DNA of 64,000 nt from Microvirga ossetica (lineage in GTDB: Bacteria > Pseudomonadota > Alphaproteobacteria > Rhizobiales > Beijerinckiaceae). The first letter of the stretch is position 1, and each line of letters starts with the position of its first letter. The stretch spans positions 806,001-870,000 of the forward strand of contig NZ_CP016619.1 of assembly GCF_002741015.1 (NCBI RefSeq), given 5' to 3'. Below the pieces are notes generated by a model. It was not told where the DNA came from. It worked only from the letters and a program-made list of their open reading frames with translations, and ran no database searches. Positions 33,820 through 42,343 of this stretch are shown here, one piece after another. The position numbers and the translations under genes were made by a program.

Positions 33820-33943
33820 GAGCCACCTGATCGGATGGCGGGTCAACAATCGTGGACCACTTGGAACCGCCGGAGCCGGGGCATCACATTGATGAGTTTA
33901 CGCGCCCCTTCTGTCCCTCGCGCGAATGCCAGACTGTGCATGG

Positions 33944-34389
33944 TTATTGGCTCAGGCCGGCGGACTTATGACCGGGACGGCAGCCGTTCAGGAACAGGCG
34001 TGCGCACATCCTGGCTCGGGCCGCGATCTCGTCCGCATCGGGCGCGCGGCGTTGGCCCAGCATCACGGCGCGTTGCGGCTCCATGGCCACCATCCCGCGC
34101 AGCATGTCAGCCGCGACACGAGGATCATCGAGAGCGATCACTCCCGCGTCGCATTGCCGCCGCAGCCAGCCCTCAATGGCTTCCCTGGTGTGCCTGAAAG
34201 CCCCCTCGGAGAAGGCTGCCCCGAGTTCGGGAAAGCGGTCGCTCTCACTGGTGACGAGCCGAGTGAGAGCAATGACTTCCTCGTCGAGCGCCAGGTTGCC
34301 ATACGCGCCCAGAATGCGCTCAAGCGCTGCCTCAAGATCGAGGGCTCCGACAAGCGTCTCGTCAATCGCCAGCATGAATCGGCCAATCA
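33944..34389 (-). pseudogene. TetR-family regulator, C-terminal ligand domain only
   Basis: A ~145-residue frame matching the AefR-type TetR C-terminal domain: ALERILGAYGNLALDEEVIA, LTRLVTSESDRFPELGAAFS, REAIEGWLRRQCDAGVIALD. The DNA-binding helix-turn-helix is missing. The frame runs without a stop up to base 34389, exactly where the IS256 element begins, so the insertion cut the gene; no N-terminal half is recognisable at the other side (35780 onward). An ATG at 34375 is in frame but probably not a real start. Confidence 0.75.
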
Positions 34390-35779
34390 GCTATGACGGA
34401 ATTTAGGTGATGGGGCCGGTCAGGCGGCGCTGTGTGTTGACACCGTTGTGATCTCGGTGCCGTCTTGGAATCTGACACCGGCGATTACCTTCGGCAACTG
34501 GTTTTCACCCATCAATCTCCGCCAGGTTTTCGAAGCCGCCATGATGAGCTTGAACACCATCAGCCGAGCGGTGGTTGGCGACAGCGAGCCCTTGGTGCGC
34601 ACGGTCCTGTGCCGGACTGTCGCGAACACACTCTCGATCGGGTTTGTGGTCCGCAGATGGATCCAGTGCTCAGCCGGCCAGTCGAAGAAGGCCAGCAATG
34701 CTCGCTGATCCTTGCGCAGGCACTCCACCGCCTTGGGATAGCGCGCCTGGTAGGCGTCGGCGAACAGATCAACGGCCACCTCAGCCTGGGCGCGGGTGGG
34801 CGCGAGATAGATCTCCCGCAGGGCCGTCTTCATGCCGGGCTGCACGGACTTGGGCACTTTGTTGAGCACGTTGGCGGTCTTGTGCAGCCAACAGCGCTGA
34901 TGGTGGGTGCCGGGGAAGAGCTCATCAAGCGCCTTCCAGAAGCCGAGAGCTCCATCTCCAACCACAATCCGGGGCGGGATCGACAAGCCCCGCCGCTTGA
35001 TCTCGACAAGCAGTTCTCTCCAGCTTTGGGCGCTCTCACGCACGCCGGCCTGGAAGCCGACCAGCTCCTTCTTGCCCTCCGGGGTGGCGCCGATCAGCAC
35101 CAAGATGCACTCCGCCTGGTCCTCCATCCGGGCCTGCAGGTAGACCCCGTCGGCCCAAACGTAGACGTAGTGACGCGCTGAGAGATCGCGCGCCTGCCAG
35201 AGCTCGTATTCGCCCTGCCATTCGCTGGTGAGCCGGGTGACCACCGAGGGCGAGAGGTTGGGCGCATCCCTGCCGAGCAGGGCTGAGAGCGCCTCCTGGA
35301 AGTCGCCGGTCGAGAGCCCGCGCAGGTACAGGATCGGCAGCAGCGCATCCAAGCTCTTCGTCCGCCGAGCCCATTTCGGCAGGATCGCCGAGGTAAAGCG
35401 GATCCTGTCCTCGCCGCTGGCGTCTCGGTCGCGGATCTTGACCCGGCTGACCTCCACCGGGCCGATGCCGGTCTGGATCGTGCGCTCGGGGCCATGCCGT
35501 GCCGGACCAGGCGCTCGCGGCCGTCCGGCAGCTTCAGATCGCGCATGCTGGCGAGAAAGGCCTCAGCCTCGATCTCGATGGCCTGGGCCAGCAGCTTGCG
35601 GGCCCCGACTCGGAGAATATCCGTCAGGGGATCGTCAATCGTATCGGGCTGACGAAGGCGGACAATGGTGGTGGTCTCGGTCATGGCGTATCGCTCTCTC
35701 GAAGAGGTTCTGGCAGGCTCGACACCCGCCTCGATACGCCGCCCTTCTCACACTGTCATCACCCAGTTTCCGCCATAGC
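34390..35779 (-). mobile_element. IS256-family element with a frameshifted transposase
   Basis: A 1,390-base element with imperfect inverted ends. The left, 34390-34413, begins GCTATGACGGAA; the right, 35756-35779, read inward, begins GCTATGGCGGAA; both reach GGTGATG at the same distance (about 19-20 of 24 identical). No target duplication is found at the flanks. It interrupts a TetR-type gene. Confidence 0.8.
34420..35684 (-). pseudogene. IS256-family transposase, one-base frameshift
   Basis: The N-terminal part starts at 35684 (TTIVRLRQPDTIDDPLTDIL and KLPDGRERLVRHG). Around 35497 one base is missing relative to the expected HGHGPERTIQTG, which throws the frame. The remaining ~345 residues continue in another frame with the full DDE core: YVWADGVYLQARMEDQ (Asp), PRIVVGDGALGFWKALDELF (Asp), the C/H motif HHQRCWLHKTANVLNKVPKS, and TTNPIESVFATVRHRT (Glu). 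The catalytic residues are intact, so only the frameshift disables it, unless it is programmed slippage or a sequencing error. Confidence 0.88.
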
Positions 35780-36041
35780 TCCTATCCTGGAAAAGGTCGC
35801 CGGTGCGCAACAAGCGTTAGAGTCACAACACTAGGATTCTTGTGTCGGTCGCGCCTGGCGCGATCGGAACGCGCAACAGATTGGGCTGCCTCATTCCTCT
35901 GATCCCATACTCGGAGAGCCACAGTGCTGATCCCGAAGAGAAGCAAGGGCCCGCGAGTGACGTCAAACATCGGGAATGTGGAAGACCTGAAAGCGCTTGA
36001 CCTCAAACCACCGAATAGAGAAGAGCCCTCCTGATTAGCCT
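35780..36041. other. Gene-free flank between IS256 and the IlvD/Edd gene
   Basis: I see no gene here. It does not continue the TetR fragment cut at the other side of IS256, which implies a deletion or rearrangement after insertion. Confidence 0.45.
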
Positions 36042-37757
36042 TTAATGGCTTTCACGTGGCACCGCCGCTCCGCGGCACCCCACAAGGAAGTCGAGATCTG
36101 CCCCACGATCTGCTTGAAGTACCCGCTCTACGTAAAGGCTCTGGTAGCCTCCGGCCATCTGTGGCACCGCTGGCGTCCATGTCGACTGCCGTTGCGACAG
36201 CTCTTCATTTGACACGTCCAAATGGAGTCGACGTGCCTCGACATCTAGTTCAATTATGTCACCGTCACGCACGAGTGCGAGGGGACCTCCAGCCGCTGCT
36301 TCGGGAGCGACATGTAGCACAACTGTACCAAACGCAGTCCCTGACATACGCGCATCAGAGATGCGCACCATATCGCGCACGCCGCGCTCAAGGAGTTTTT
36401 GTGGCAAAGCCATATTACCAACTTCAGCCATCCCCGGATAGCCTTTAGGACCACAGTTCTGCAGTACCATGACTGAGGTCTCATCAATTTCCAGGCTCGG
36501 GTCATCTACGCGAGCCTTATAGTGCTCTATGGAATGAAAGACCACGGCACGTCCGCGATGGCGCATTAGGTGCGGGGATGCAGCGGACGGCTTAATTATG
36601 GCGCCATTCGGTGCAAGATTTCCGCGCAGGACGGCAATACCGCCGTGCCGCACCAGTGCTTCCGAACGTGGCCTGATCACATCTGGATTGTGATTCTCCA
36701 CATCCGCTATGTTCTCGCCGACTGTCTGTCCGGTGACTGTTAAAGCGTCCAGGTCGAGTAAATCCGAGAGTTCCTTCATAGTTGCAGGAACTCCACCTGC
36801 ATAACAAAAGTCCTCCATAAGATAACGGCCTGACGGCATCAAATTCACAATTGTTGGCACATCGCGTCCCAACGTATCCCAATCATCAATAGATAGGTCC
36901 GTCCCAATACGTCCTGCGATGGCAAGAAGGTGAACAACTGCGTTCGTTGAGCCGCCAATCGCGCCATTCATGCGGATCGCATTCGCAAAAGCCTTCCTCG
37001 TGAGGATTTGCGACAATCTTAGATCCTCTCGCACCATTCCGACGATGCGACGTCCGGTAAGGCGCGCTAGACGTGCCCGGTGGGCATCGACCGCAGGATA
37101 AGCTGCATTCCCTGGAAGCGTAACTCCCAGGGCTTCAGCCATTGAGGCCATCGTGGAGGCAGTACCCATGGTCATGCAATGACCTGGGGAGCGAGACATA
37201 GCACTTTCGGCGGCCATGAAGTTGGCACGGCTCATAACCCCCGCTCGCACGTCCTCGGAGAACCTCCAGACATCAGTGCCAGAACCGATATCACGTCCTT
37301 TGAACTTCCCGTTCAACATTGGGCCACCGGATATCAGAATCGTCGGCAGATCGCATGAGCCAGCTCCCATCAGGAGAGACGGAGTAGTCTTGTCACACCC
37401 TGCCATCAAAACGACACCATCAATTGGGTTGCCACGGATGGCCTCTTCTACGTCCATTGAGGCAAGGTTCCGAAAGAGCATCGCTGTGGGTCGAAGGTTC
37501 GACTCACCGCAGGAGAACACTGGAAACTCTAGCGGGAGTCCGCCGGCTTCGAGGACACCGGCTTTCACGTGTTCCACCAGCCCTCGGAAATGAGCATTGC
37601 ATGGCGTGAGTTCTGAAAAGGTATTGCAGATCCCAATGACCGGGCGACCATCAAACGCATCGTCTGGCAGGCCGTTGTTCTTCATCCAGCTGCGATGAAT
37701 GAAAGAGTCCTTGTCCGTACCTCCGAACCAATGCTGGGACCGTAGTTTCTTTGCCAT
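36042..37757 (-). CDS. IlvD/Edd-family sugar-acid dehydratase (L-arabonate dehydratase-like)
   Basis: A 571-residue Fe-S dehydratase. The iron-sulfur Cys residues are in VFSCGESN, AGCDKTTPSLLM and SRSPGHCMTMGTAST. Other conserved segments are ICNTFSELTPCNAHFR, NGAIGGSTNAVVHLLA and ISDARMSGTAFGTVVLHVAP. The length and the ICNT(F/W)SE start place it with pentonate/hexonate dehydratases rather than the branched-chain IlvD. It removes water from an aldonate to give a 2-keto-3-deoxy acid. Base composition is somewhat less GC-rich than the neighbours and the gene is bounded by insertion-sequence relics on both sides. It is probably linked functionally to the sugar-acid genes downstream of 38.3 kb. 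Confidence 0.88.
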   Translation of the reverse strand: MAKKLRSQHWFGGTDKDSFIHRSWMKNNGLPDDAFDGRPVIGICNTFSELTPCNAHFRGLVEHVKAGVLEAGGLPLEFPVFSCGESNLRPTAMLFRNLASMDVEEAIRGNPIDGVVLMAGCDKTTPSLLMGAGSCDLPTILISGGPMLNGKFKGRDIGSGTDVWRFSEDVRAGVMSRANFMAAESAMSRSPGHCMTMGTASTMASMAEALGVTLPGNAAYPAVDAHRARLARLTGRRIVGMVREDLRLSQILTRKAFANAIRMNGAIGGSTNAVVHLLAIAGRIGTDLSIDDWDTLGRDVPTIVNLMPSGRYLMEDFCYAGGVPATMKELSDLLDLDALTVTGQTVGENIADVENHNPDVIRPRSEALVRHGGIAVLRGNLAPNGAIIKPSAASPHLMRHRGRAVVFHSIEHYKARVDDPSLEIDETSVMVLQNCGPKGYPGMAEVGNMALPQKLLERGVRDMVRISDARMSGTAFGTVVLHVAPEAAAGGPLALVRDGDIIELDVEARRLHLDVSNEELSQRQSTWTPAVPQMAGGYQSLYVERVLQADRGADLDFLVGCRGAAVPRESH

Positions 37758-37849
37758 CCTAGAAGCCTTCTTAAACGTGAACTCTCATCGGCGTGACCCG
37801 TCCGTCAACTTGATAGAGTCATCCTGGAATGTACGGTATGTTGAAGGGG

Positions 37850-37993
37850 TAAGCTCAAGAGCTTCTGAAAGAAAGCGATGAGATCCTGGCGCCGCAGCTT
37901 CTTGCGCAGGACCGGCTCCTCGGCGGCGTTCACGCCGCGCAGCTGAAAGACATGTTTTGACCTATCCATTCCGATGCGAATAATCTGGTTCAT
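37850..37993 (-). pseudogene. IS110-family transposase N-terminal fragment
   Basis: From ATG 37993 the minus strand reads MNQIIRIGMDRSKHVFQLRG, VNAAEEPVLRKKLRRQDLIA, FFQKL, the start of an IS110 recombinase, and then becomes unrelated. It is distinct from the intact element at 21591 (only ~45% alike in this stretch). Confidence 0.75.
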
Positions 37994-38084
37994 GGACGGT
38001 CTCCTGGGTCTGAGATCTGCAACGACCTCATTCTGGCACCGCGATGCCGTAAAGGGGCCATCTATCCCAACACTTGTCCCGACT

Positions 38085-38285
38085 ATCAGGAGCCTCCTGA
38101 GAATCCAGTTGGCAAAGCTCTGGCAGAACTTCAAGCGCTCACTGTCGCACGGTTGACATCGATACCTCTGGCGGCGAGCACCTCTTTCATCATGCTTAGG
38201 CTCGGCGGAAACCGAAAATATAACCAGACGGCATAGCTGATCACTTCAACCGGAGAGCGGCGGGCGTACCCAGTGTGACGGGCCG
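38085..38285 (-). pseudogene. IS6-family transposase N-terminal fragment
   Basis: The minus strand reads YARRSPVEVISYAVWLYFRF, PPSLSMMKEVLAARGIDVNR, then after a frame change LKFCQSFANWILRRL. This is the helix-turn-helix and following segment of an IS6-type transposase, joined to the IS110 fragment. It could be the missing front of the IS6 fragment at 33348, separated by later rearrangement, but that cannot be shown here. Confidence 0.65.
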
Positions 38286-38327
38286 GACACATTCTCCGAC
38301 CATGCGTCCTACGCGGTCACCCTTGGG

Positions 38328-39260
38328 TTAACCTGGCGTTGCCCTTTCAAGTCGCTTGAGATTATCAAGTAACCGCCTCATCTCCGATAGGCCGAACTCC
38401 GTTGGGGTTACTGCCGGCGCACGATCGAATACCTCTGCGAGTTCCAATCGCTCAGCCATAAACCGCTTGCCGTAGCACAGCAATGAGGGGATTGACCTGA
38501 TCATGTAGACAATGAGCGGGAGAAGTTCCTTGTGAAGACGCTCGGCCTCCGCAAGCGCCTCCGGCGAACCCTCACGGAATAACTCGTAGATCCTCACCTG
38601 AATGGGGAGGCAATCAGGCGCGGGAATGAGTCCGGCCGCTCCAGCCCGCAGGTTCGAAAGATACTCAATCCCGCCATGCCCCGCAAAGACGGCAAGCCGC
38701 CCGTCCGTTCCCGCAATCAGGCGCTCCGTTTCAACTGCTGTTCCCTCGCCCTTGAGAACCGTGATGTTGGCGTGCTGCCGATGCAGCGACACCATGCCGT
38801 CCACGGAAAGCCAGACATCAAGGTTGAAGGGATTGTGCTGGATCGCGACTGGGCAGTCCAGTGCGTCAGCAACGCTCCCGAAGAACCGGATCAGCTCCGG
38901 CTCCCCGCCACCCCGTGCGGGAGGTGGCTGCAGGATGACCCAGTCCGCACCTGCAGCTCGAGCTTCCCGCGCGAAGGCGATCTGACCCGCGATCGAAGGC
39001 TCGCCAACCGTCACTGCGAAAGGAACACGCCCTTGATTGAGTGCGCCTACGAGTTCCACGAGCTCCATGCGCTCGCGCACATCCATCTTGTTGACCTCGG
39101 TCACCAGGCCCAACGCCATCAGTCCGTGCGCGCCGGCACCGATGCAATGTTCGACCTGACGCCGCATGGCCTCTGTATCGAGCCGGCCATTGCTGTCGAA
39201 GAAGGCGTACAGAACGGGATACACCCCGTGAAACGCATGCTGACCCAAGGCTTCCTCCAT
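38328..39260 (-). CDS. Dihydrodipicolinate synthase/N-acetylneuraminate lyase family aldolase with atypical motif
   Basis: A 310-residue TIM-barrel class I aldolase/dehydratase. The start GVYPVLYAFFDSNGRLDTEA, the region GAHGLMALGLVTEVNKMD, and the Schiff-base Lys in ITVLKGEGTAV are all visible. Where family members have the catalytic Tyr in YNxP, this protein reads IQHNPFNLD, so the Tyr is replaced by Gln, which suggests a different reaction or substrate. It is divergent from the RraA-like gene across a short region with a GntR-type dyad 12 bases ahead of its start. It probably cleaves or dehydrates a keto-deoxy acid in the local pathway. Confidence 0.85.
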   Translation of the reverse strand: MEEALGQHAFHGVYPVLYAFFDSNGRLDTEAMRRQVEHCIGAGAHGLMALGLVTEVNKMDVRERMELVELVGALNQGRVPFAVTVGEPSIAGQIAFAREARAAGADWVILQPPPARGGGEPELIRFFGSVADALDCPVAIQHNPFNLDVWLSVDGMVSLHRQHANITVLKGEGTAVETERLIAGTDGRLAVFAGHGGIEYLSNLRAGAAGLIPAPDCLPIQVRIYELFREGSPEALAEAERLHKELLPLIVYMIRSIPSLLCYGKRFMAERLELAEVFDRAPAVTPTEFGLSEMRRLLDNLKRLERATPG

Positions 39261-39272
39261 TCTACAAAGGTA

Positions 39273-39287
39273 TGATGTTAAACATCA
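39273..39287. promoter_or_regulatory. GntR-type operator in the divergent promoter region
   Basis: TGATGTTAAACATCA is a perfect 15-base palindrome containing GTnnnAC, the core contacted by FadR/GntR-type repressors. It lies 12 bases ahead of the DapA-like gene and 80 ahead of the RraA-like gene. The regulator encoded at 40022 is the natural candidate. Confidence 0.65.
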
Positions 39288-39366
39288 GATGTTTGTTGCG
39301 GTGACCATCGTAGCGTGTCAGGATCCTGTCAAGCCCACCTCAGATGGGCTGGTTCAGGAGGAAAGA

Positions 39367-40014
39367 ATGACATCCCTCGCGGATCGACTGCAGGAGTGCT
39401 ACTCGGGCGCCGTCTATGATGTCATGCGCGATCTCGGCATGACGCCGCGGGTGCTGCCACGTAACCTCCTCGGTCTCACCAAGGACATGAAAGCAGCCGG
39501 CCCGGTCTTCACCGTACGCGGACGTCCGGACACGACGGTGAGCGCCCATGAATCCCTTTTGGCCTGGACAGGCCTGCTGTCAAAGGCTCCTGCCGGCCAC
39601 GTCGTCGTGTGCCAACCGCAGGATGACGTTCGCGCGCTGATGGGGGAACTATCGGCCGAGACCCTGAAGCTTCGGGGTGTTCGCGGCTATATCGTTGATG
39701 GCGGTTGCCGGGATACGGGCTTCATCGAGGCGGAAGGCTTTCCAGTCTTCTGCCGCTACGCGACGCCCGTGGACATCGTGGCGGGGTGGATTCCCGAGGC
39801 ATTCGACGAGCCGGTGACCATCGGCAACGTCGTGATCGGGGCCGGCGATTACATCCTGGCGGACCGGGACGGCATCGTCGTGATCCCGAGAGATGATGCG
39901 GAAAGCATCATTGCCAAAACCGAGGAAGTGATCCGTACGGAGTCCGCTCTGCGTCAGGCCATCCGCAACGGACAGGATCCGCAGCAGGCTTATCTCCAAT
40001 ACGGAAAGTTCTGA
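39367..40014 (+). CDS. RraA-like/4-carboxy-4-hydroxy-2-oxoadipate aldolase-type protein
   Basis: A 215-residue protein of the RraA/DlpA (former methyltransferase-like) fold. The start is ATG 39367 behind AGGAGGAA; a longer frame to 39289 looks spurious. The active-site region GELSAETLKLRGVRGYIVDG followed by GCRDTGFIEAEGFPVF has the Gly-Glu-Leu and Arg-Asp pair that bind metal and pyruvate-type substrates in HMG/CHA aldolases of this fold. In sugar-acid clusters such proteins act as aldolases or decarboxylases on keto acids. It is followed seven bases later by a GntR gene and then the TTT transporter. Confidence 0.85.
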   Translation: MTSLADRLQECYSGAVYDVMRDLGMTPRVLPRNLLGLTKDMKAAGPVFTVRGRPDTTVSAHESLLAWTGLLSKAPAGHVVVCQPQDDVRALMGELSAETLKLRGVRGYIVDGGCRDTGFIEAEGFPVFCRYATPVDIVAGWIPEAFDEPVTIGNVVIGAGDYILADRDGIVVIPRDDAESIIAKTEEVIRTESALRQAIRNGQDPQQAYLQYGKF

Positions 40015-40021
40015 CACGGCG

Positions 40022-40858
40022 ATGCGGCAGGGTTCCAAGCCGGGGAAGATCGGCGCGGTGGTATCGGGCCTAGGGTCCGAGATCGTGCGCGGCACCTTTC
40101 TGCCCGGGCAGGCCCTTCCGCCCGAGCATGAGCTGGAGGCGCGATTCGGGGCCAGCCGCGGTGTCGTGCGGGAGGCGATCAAGATGCTGGCCGCGAAGGG
40201 GCTGGTCAGCGTCCGGCCGCGGTTCGGGACCCATGTCAAGCCCCGCCATGATTGGAGCCTGCTTGATCAGGAGCTCCTTGGATGGCTTGCTGGGGACGAG
40301 GGCCTCGATCGAGCCCTGCTTCTGGCCTTCGAGGAGACGCGGGCCATTATCGAACCCGCCGCCGCGGCACTCGCCGCGCAGCGAGCCGAACCCGACGACT
40401 TGAATCGGATCATGGCTGCGCTTGAGGCCATGGAACGCGGGCAGACCGACCCGAACGCTGCCATCGCGGCCGATAAGGATTTCCACCTGTCGATCTTGGA
40501 GGCAACCCACAATCCAGTCCTGCGAAGCTTTCGCGGCGCCATCGAGGCCATTCTAAGTGCCGTGTTCGATGTGGCCGTTGAGGCGTTCAGTGGAAACCTG
40601 GAGAACCATGCCGCCGTCGCACACGCGATCGTGCGAGGCAATGCCGGCGAAGCCCAACGGGCCATGGAGCGGGTCCTGGGCTACACGTTCCATCACCTTT
40701 CCATCGAGCCCAGTGAGACGTCCAAGAGCAAAAAAGCATCTCGGAAAAGTGAAACCCCAAGAAAACCAAGGGAGAAGCGCCATGAAGCTAAAGAAAGTAC
40801 TCGCCCTCGCAGCGCTGGCCGCCGTGGCAAGCCTGCCCGCTCAAGCGGCATGGCCTGA
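40022..40858 (+). CDS. FadR-subfamily GntR transcriptional regulator
   Basis: A 278-residue repressor. The winged helix is at residues ~10-75 (FLPGQALPPEHELEARFGAS, RGVVREAIKMLAAKGLVSVR). The FCD ligand domain spans ~95-235, with metal-site residues in FEETRAIIEPAAAALAAQ, AADKDFHLSILEATHNPVLR and ENHAAVAHAIVRGN. The last ~45 residues are a Lys/Arg/Ser-rich tail that runs 77 bases into the tctC gene in another frame. Family members usually end near residue 240, so the tail may be a read-through caused by loss of an earlier stop, or the overlap may couple translation. It likely controls the divergent DapA-like gene and the operon it heads. Confidence 0.88.
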   Translation: MRQGSKPGKIGAVVSGLGSEIVRGTFLPGQALPPEHELEARFGASRGVVREAIKMLAAKGLVSVRPRFGTHVKPRHDWSLLDQELLGWLAGDEGLDRALLLAFEETRAIIEPAAAALAAQRAEPDDLNRIMAALEAMERGQTDPNAAIAADKDFHLSILEATHNPVLRSFRGAIEAILSAVFDVAVEAFSGNLENHAAVAHAIVRGNAGEAQRAMERVLGYTFHHLSIEPSETSKSKKASRKSETPRKPREKRHEAKESTRPRSAGRRGKPARSSGMA

Positions 40859-41753
40859 GCGACCGATTACGCTGATCGTCCCATGGGCCGCCGGCGGCGG
40901 AACCGATGCCGTCGCTCGCATGCTCGCCGCAGGGCTGGAGAAGGAGCTGGGAAAGCCAGTCAATGTGGTCAACCGCACCGGCGGGGGCGGCGTGGTCGGC
41001 CATACGGAGATCGTCAACGCAAAGCCAGATGGCTACACCATCGGCCTCGCGACGGCCGAGGTGACCACCTATTACTGGTCCAACACGGCTCCGTTTACCT
41101 ATGAACAGCTGACGCCGATTGCGCTCGTCAACTTCGACGCCTCCGCCTTCAACGTTTCCGCCTCCAGCTCCTGGCAGGATCTCAAAGGAGCGCTGGAGGA
41201 CATTCGCAAGCAGCCTGTCGGGCATTACAAGCTCTCGGGCATGGCCGCGGGCGCAGCCTATCACCTCGCCTTCGCGGGCCTGCTGAAGCTCGAAGGCATC
41301 AACCCCAAAAGCGTGACTGTCGTGCCGAGCCAGGGCGCGGCTCCCGGTTTCCAGGAACTGGCCTCTGGGGGCGTCCAGATCGTCCCGTCCTCGCTGCCGG
41401 AAGGCAAGCCGATGATCGATGCCGGGCGGGTGAAGTCGCTCGCGGTCCTTGCCAAGGAGAAGATCGCGGCGTTCCCAAATGTGCCGACCGTCAAGGAAGC
41501 CATCGGCAAGGATTATTCGGGCGGAACATGGCGCGGCATCGCGGCGCCGGCCGGCCTTCCGCCGGAAGTAACGGCACGTTTGGTAGCCGCGGTTGAAAAG
41601 GTCGCGACCGGGCCCGAGTACAAGGCCTTCCTCAATGAGCGCGGCTTTGGCTACGCTTTCGAGAAGGGCGACGCCTTCCGGACATTCCTGGCGCAGCAGC
41701 ACAAGAACAATGGCGAGGTGATGGCTGATCTTGGCCTGAAGCTACGCCAATAA
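40782..41753 (+). CDS. tctC: Tripartite tricarboxylate transporter substrate-binding protein TctC
   Basis: A 323-residue periplasmic binding protein with a signal peptide (KKVLALAALAAVASLPAQA, mature from AWPERPITLIVPWAAGGGTD). The TctC/Bug-type features WAAGGGTDAVARMLAAGLEK, VNRTGGGGVVGHTEIVNAKP and the closing dicarboxylate-binding regions are clear. It begins at ATG 40782 behind GGGAGAAG, inside the end of the GntR gene. It delivers a carboxylate to the TctBA permease encoded next; the substrate is unknown but should be the sugar acid or keto acid catabolised locally. Confidence 0.92.
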   Translation: MKLKKVLALAALAAVASLPAQAAWPERPITLIVPWAAGGGTDAVARMLAAGLEKELGKPVNVVNRTGGGGVVGHTEIVNAKPDGYTIGLATAEVTTYYWSNTAPFTYEQLTPIALVNFDASAFNVSASSSWQDLKGALEDIRKQPVGHYKLSGMAAGAAYHLAFAGLLKLEGINPKSVTVVPSQGAAPGFQELASGGVQIVPSSLPEGKPMIDAGRVKSLAVLAKEKIAAFPNVPTVKEAIGKDYSGGTWRGIAAPAGLPPEVTARLVAAVEKVATGPEYKAFLNERGFGYAFEKGDAFRTFLAQQHKNNGEVMADLGLKLRQ

Positions 41754-41863
41754 GCATCGGCGCCTGACGCAAGCACGGTCACGACGGCTTTGAACACCGA
41801 TGCGGGCAGCGACCAGCCGGTCGATCGGATCGTTGCCCGCATGAACGTCAAGGAGAGCGCTCC

Positions 41864-42337
41864 ATGAAGATCAACGACGTAACGGGCGGAGCCCTGTTCC
41901 TGATCCTGGCTTTAGCGCTGGGATTGGGAGCCTGGAACCTCCCGAACCCGGGCGAGCAGATCTTCGGTCCCTCGACCTTTCCACTCGTCATCGCGAGCCT
42001 ACTCGCCCTGTGCTCAATCCTCCTTTTGGCCGGCGGATTGCGATCCGCCAGCCACGCGCCACTGTTCGCATGGTCCGACTGGGTCCGCCATCCATGGCTC
42101 GTCGCCCGGTTCCTGCTCGTGCCGGCGGCGGTGTTCGCGTACGTGACCCTCGTAGAGCTGCTCGGCTTCCTGCCAACGGCAGCAGCAATCCTATTCGTCC
42201 TCTTCCTGTCGGGTCATGTGCAGGTCGTCCGGGCGGCCTTCCTATCCATCTGCGTCGCGCTTCTCGTCCACACGATCTTCTACGTGGGCCTCAGCGTACA
42301 ACTTCCCTGGGGGATCATGGACCCCGTGCGGTGGTGA
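41864..42337 (+). CDS. tctB: Tripartite tricarboxylate transporter small membrane subunit TctB
   Basis: A 157-residue inner-membrane protein with four hydrophobic segments (GGALFLILALALGLGAW, TFPLVIASLLALCSILLLAG, FLLVPAAVFAYVTLVELLGF, and the C-terminal AFLSICVALLVHTIFYVG). The order and size fit the small subunit of the TTT family. It lies 110 bases after tctC and six bases before tctA, so it belongs to the same operon. ATG 41864 has GGAGAG upstream. Confidence 0.9.
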   Translation: MKINDVTGGALFLILALALGLGAWNLPNPGEQIFGPSTFPLVIASLLALCSILLLAGGLRSASHAPLFAWSDWVRHPWLVARFLLVPAAVFAYVTLVELLGFLPTAAAILFVLFLSGHVQVVRAAFLSICVALLVHTIFYVGLSVQLPWGIMDPVRW

Positions 42338-42343
42338 TGTTTC

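Noticed and set aside
33456..33849. Two overlapping minus-strand frames around the IS6 fragment, possible separate genes
   Set aside because: They are out-of-frame readings across the junction between the IS6 and MaoC fragments; the recognisable proteins lie in other frames.
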